Shown one piece after another: positions 62,874-64,000 of a stretch of 64,000 nucleotides of DNA. Position 1 is the first letter of the stretch; the number at the start of each line of letters is the position of its first letter. A model generated the notes under the pieces. That model had not been told where the DNA came from, searched no databases, and saw only the letters and a program-made list of their open reading frames with translations. A program made the position numbers and the translations under genes. The stretch lies in contig CAMJML010000001.1 in NCBI GenBank assembly GCA_946407015.1, positions 248,001 to 312,000 on the forward strand, written 5' to 3'. Origin of the DNA: an uncultured Selenomonadales bacterium (lineage in GTDB: Bacteria; Bacillota; Negativicutes; DSM-1736; Dendrosporobacteraceae).

Positions 62874-62909
62874 AAACAGGCTGCCGATGATTCGGCAGCC
62901 TGTTTTCTT
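62874..62909 (+). terminator. Intrinsic terminator after etf operon 2
   Basis: AAACAGGCTGCCGA / TCGGCAGCCTGTTT stem with 4-base loop and TTTCTTA tail. Confidence 0.92.
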
Positions 62910-63134
62910 ATGTTTCATGAATACAAAATTAATATTGTAAGCTAACTGGACATATACATGTACAAATCGAAAAAAGTAATTATACTAAAAATTCTGTATA
63001 CTTTGTTCATTCTAGCAGGAATCTTATTAGCACAAGTAGAAAAATATGGTCACTAAAAAGTTTATGATTTGCCGGCAAGAATACGGAGGTGAAACAGGTC
63101 TTGCCAAACTAATTAGGACTAGGGGAGGAAAAGT

Positions 63135-64000
63135 ATGAGAAAGACAGTTGCCATTTTTGTCGTGTGTTTATTTGCAATTGCCTTATTGGCCGGTTGTGGA
63201 AGTTCCACAGTACAAGCGCCGTCAGACAAGAAATTCATTAATATTGCAACTGGTGGAACGGCCGGCACCTATTATCCGCTAGGCGGTGCAATGGCGGAAA
63301 TTCTCAATAAAAACATTCCTGGTATGAATGCCAGCGCTCAAAGTACGGGTGCATCTGTAGCTAACATTAATATGTTAAAAGACGGCAAGGTCGATATTGC
63401 TTTCGTTCAAAATGACATTACTTATTATGCTGCAAATGGTACAGAAATGTTTAAAGACAAGAAGGTTCCTAATTTAGTTGGTTTGGCAACCTTATATCCT
63501 GAAACAATTCAAATTATTACCTTAGACAAAACGGGCATTAAGACGATTGCTGATCTTAAAGGCAAACGGGTTGCCGTTGGCGCTGCCGGAAGTGGTACGG
63601 AAGCCAACGCCCGTCAAATATTAGAAGCCTATGGAATTACTTATCAAGATATAAAAACGCAATATCTGTCTTTCGGAGAGGCCGCGAGTGGCTTGAAGGA
63701 TGGGAATGTTGATGCGGCATTTGTTACTGCCGGTTTCCCAACCGCTGCGATTCAAGACATTGCTGCTCAAAATCAAGTTGTCTTACTCGCTGTAGAGCCT
63801 GATAAAGCGGACGCGTTGATCAGCAAGTATCCTTTCTATACCAAGATCAAGATACCGGCCAATACGTATCCCAATCAAGCAGCAGATGTATCGGCGGTCG
63901 CCGTAATGGCCATGTTGGTCGCTACGGATAAACTGGATGCCGATATGGGCTATAAGATTACTAAAGCTATTTACACCAATTTGGATCGTCTGCAAGCTTC
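63135..64000 (+). CDS. TAXI-family TRAP transporter substrate-binding lipoprotein (truncated)
   Basis: The first 288 codons of a lipoprotein (lipobox LLAGCG at about residue 20) with the TAXI-type core NIATGGTAGTYYPLGGAMAEIL and GAAGSGTEANARQIL. TAXI proteins bind dicarboxylates or amino acids such as glutamate for TRAP transporters whose membrane subunits would lie downstream. AGGGGAGG precedes ATG 63135. The 230-bp gap before it shows an AT-rich promoter-like stretch (TTATACT near 62980). Confidence 0.92.
   Translation, partial: MRKTVAIFVVCLFAIALLAGCGSSTVQAPSDKKFINIATGGTAGTYYPLGGAMAEILNKNIPGMNASAQSTGASVANINMLKDGKVDIAFVQNDITYYAANGTEMFKDKKVPNLVGLATLYPETIQIITLDKTGIKTIADLKGKRVAVGAAGSGTEANARQILEAYGITYQDIKTQYLSFGEAASGLKDGNVDAAFVTAGFPTAAIQDIAAQNQVVLLAVEPDKADALISKYPFYTKIKIPANTYPNQAADVSAVAVMAMLVATDKLDADMGYKITKAIYTNLDRLQA

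Overview
The window looks like a chromosomal segment from an anaerobic, spore-former-related, outer-membrane-bearing Firmicute (Negativicutes, most like Sporomusaceae). This rests on Firmicute-style strong Shine-Dalgarno sites, SAM-I and c-di-GMP-I riboswitches, a beta-barrel outer-membrane protein, an RND efflux adaptor, paired EtfAB-lactate dehydrogenase operons and anaerobic sulfur enzymes. The genus assignment is an inference. No rRNA, tRNA, CRISPR array, phage or complete insertion sequence was seen.

Layout. 1-6.8 kb: TetR and a truncated RND efflux adaptor, two small membrane proteins, dctA with a DUF1653 gene, and an HMA/TauE-like/cupredoxin-like fusion. 7-12.4 kb: a minus-strand promoter and terminator leader before a 50-codon ORF, a Cache-GGDEF diguanylate cyclase, galE, an SbmA/YddA-type ABC exporter and a zinc-ribbon miniprotein. 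12.5-20.5 kb: a sulfite-reductase-like protein, a chemoreceptor, O-acetylhomoserine sulfhydrylase, larE and an LTA-synthase-like sulfatase. 20.6-29.4 kb: two MFS transporters, an alpha/beta hydrolase, two LysR regulators, a 2-hydroxyacid dehydrogenase and two bioB paralogues behind a BirA-like operator. 29.6-40.2 kb: a c-di-GMP riboswitch followed by six collinear genes that look like an exopolysaccharide synthesis, modification and export system. 40.2-48.1 kb: methionine/cysteine locus (aminotransferase, metQ-metN-metI-metQ, a cystathionine enzyme, a tandem YezD protein, cysK). 48.2-51.3 kb: a small protein, a Fur-box-controlled DUF3793 gene and a two-component system. 51.4-62.9 kb: two paralogous etfB-etfA-FAD dehydrogenase operons flanking a DUF1624 gene, a YeiH-family transporter and a LysR. 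63.1 kb to end: a truncated TAXI-type TRAP binding protein.

Two systems stand out. First, a short RNA-like leader element occurs five times, each time behind a TTGACA-N17-TATNNT promoter and ahead of sulfur-metabolism genes (sulfite reductase-like, O-acetylhomoserine sulfhydrylase, Met uptake operon, cysteine synthase, YeiH transporter). Each copy has the form AGC-UGA-stem-AAA-loop-stem-AG-GCU, and its GGCU is also the 5' arm of an intrinsic terminator. The 4-bp inner stem is TCAG/CTGA in three copies and TTGG/CCAA in two, so it covaries at two positions. This is the architecture of an antiterminator, and I do not recognise it as a named motif. In the Met operon it sits in tandem with a SAM-I riboswitch.

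Second, the 10-kb operon behind the c-di-GMP riboswitch encodes a beta-barrel porin, a UDP-sugar dehydrogenase, a triple-NodB protein with one intact active site, a PilZ-GT2 hyaluronan-synthase-like enzyme, a degenerate NodB protein and a GH18-like lipoprotein. It therefore has c-di-GMP control signatures at both the RNA and the enzyme level, and resembles alginate or PNAG systems rebuilt for a diderm Firmicute.
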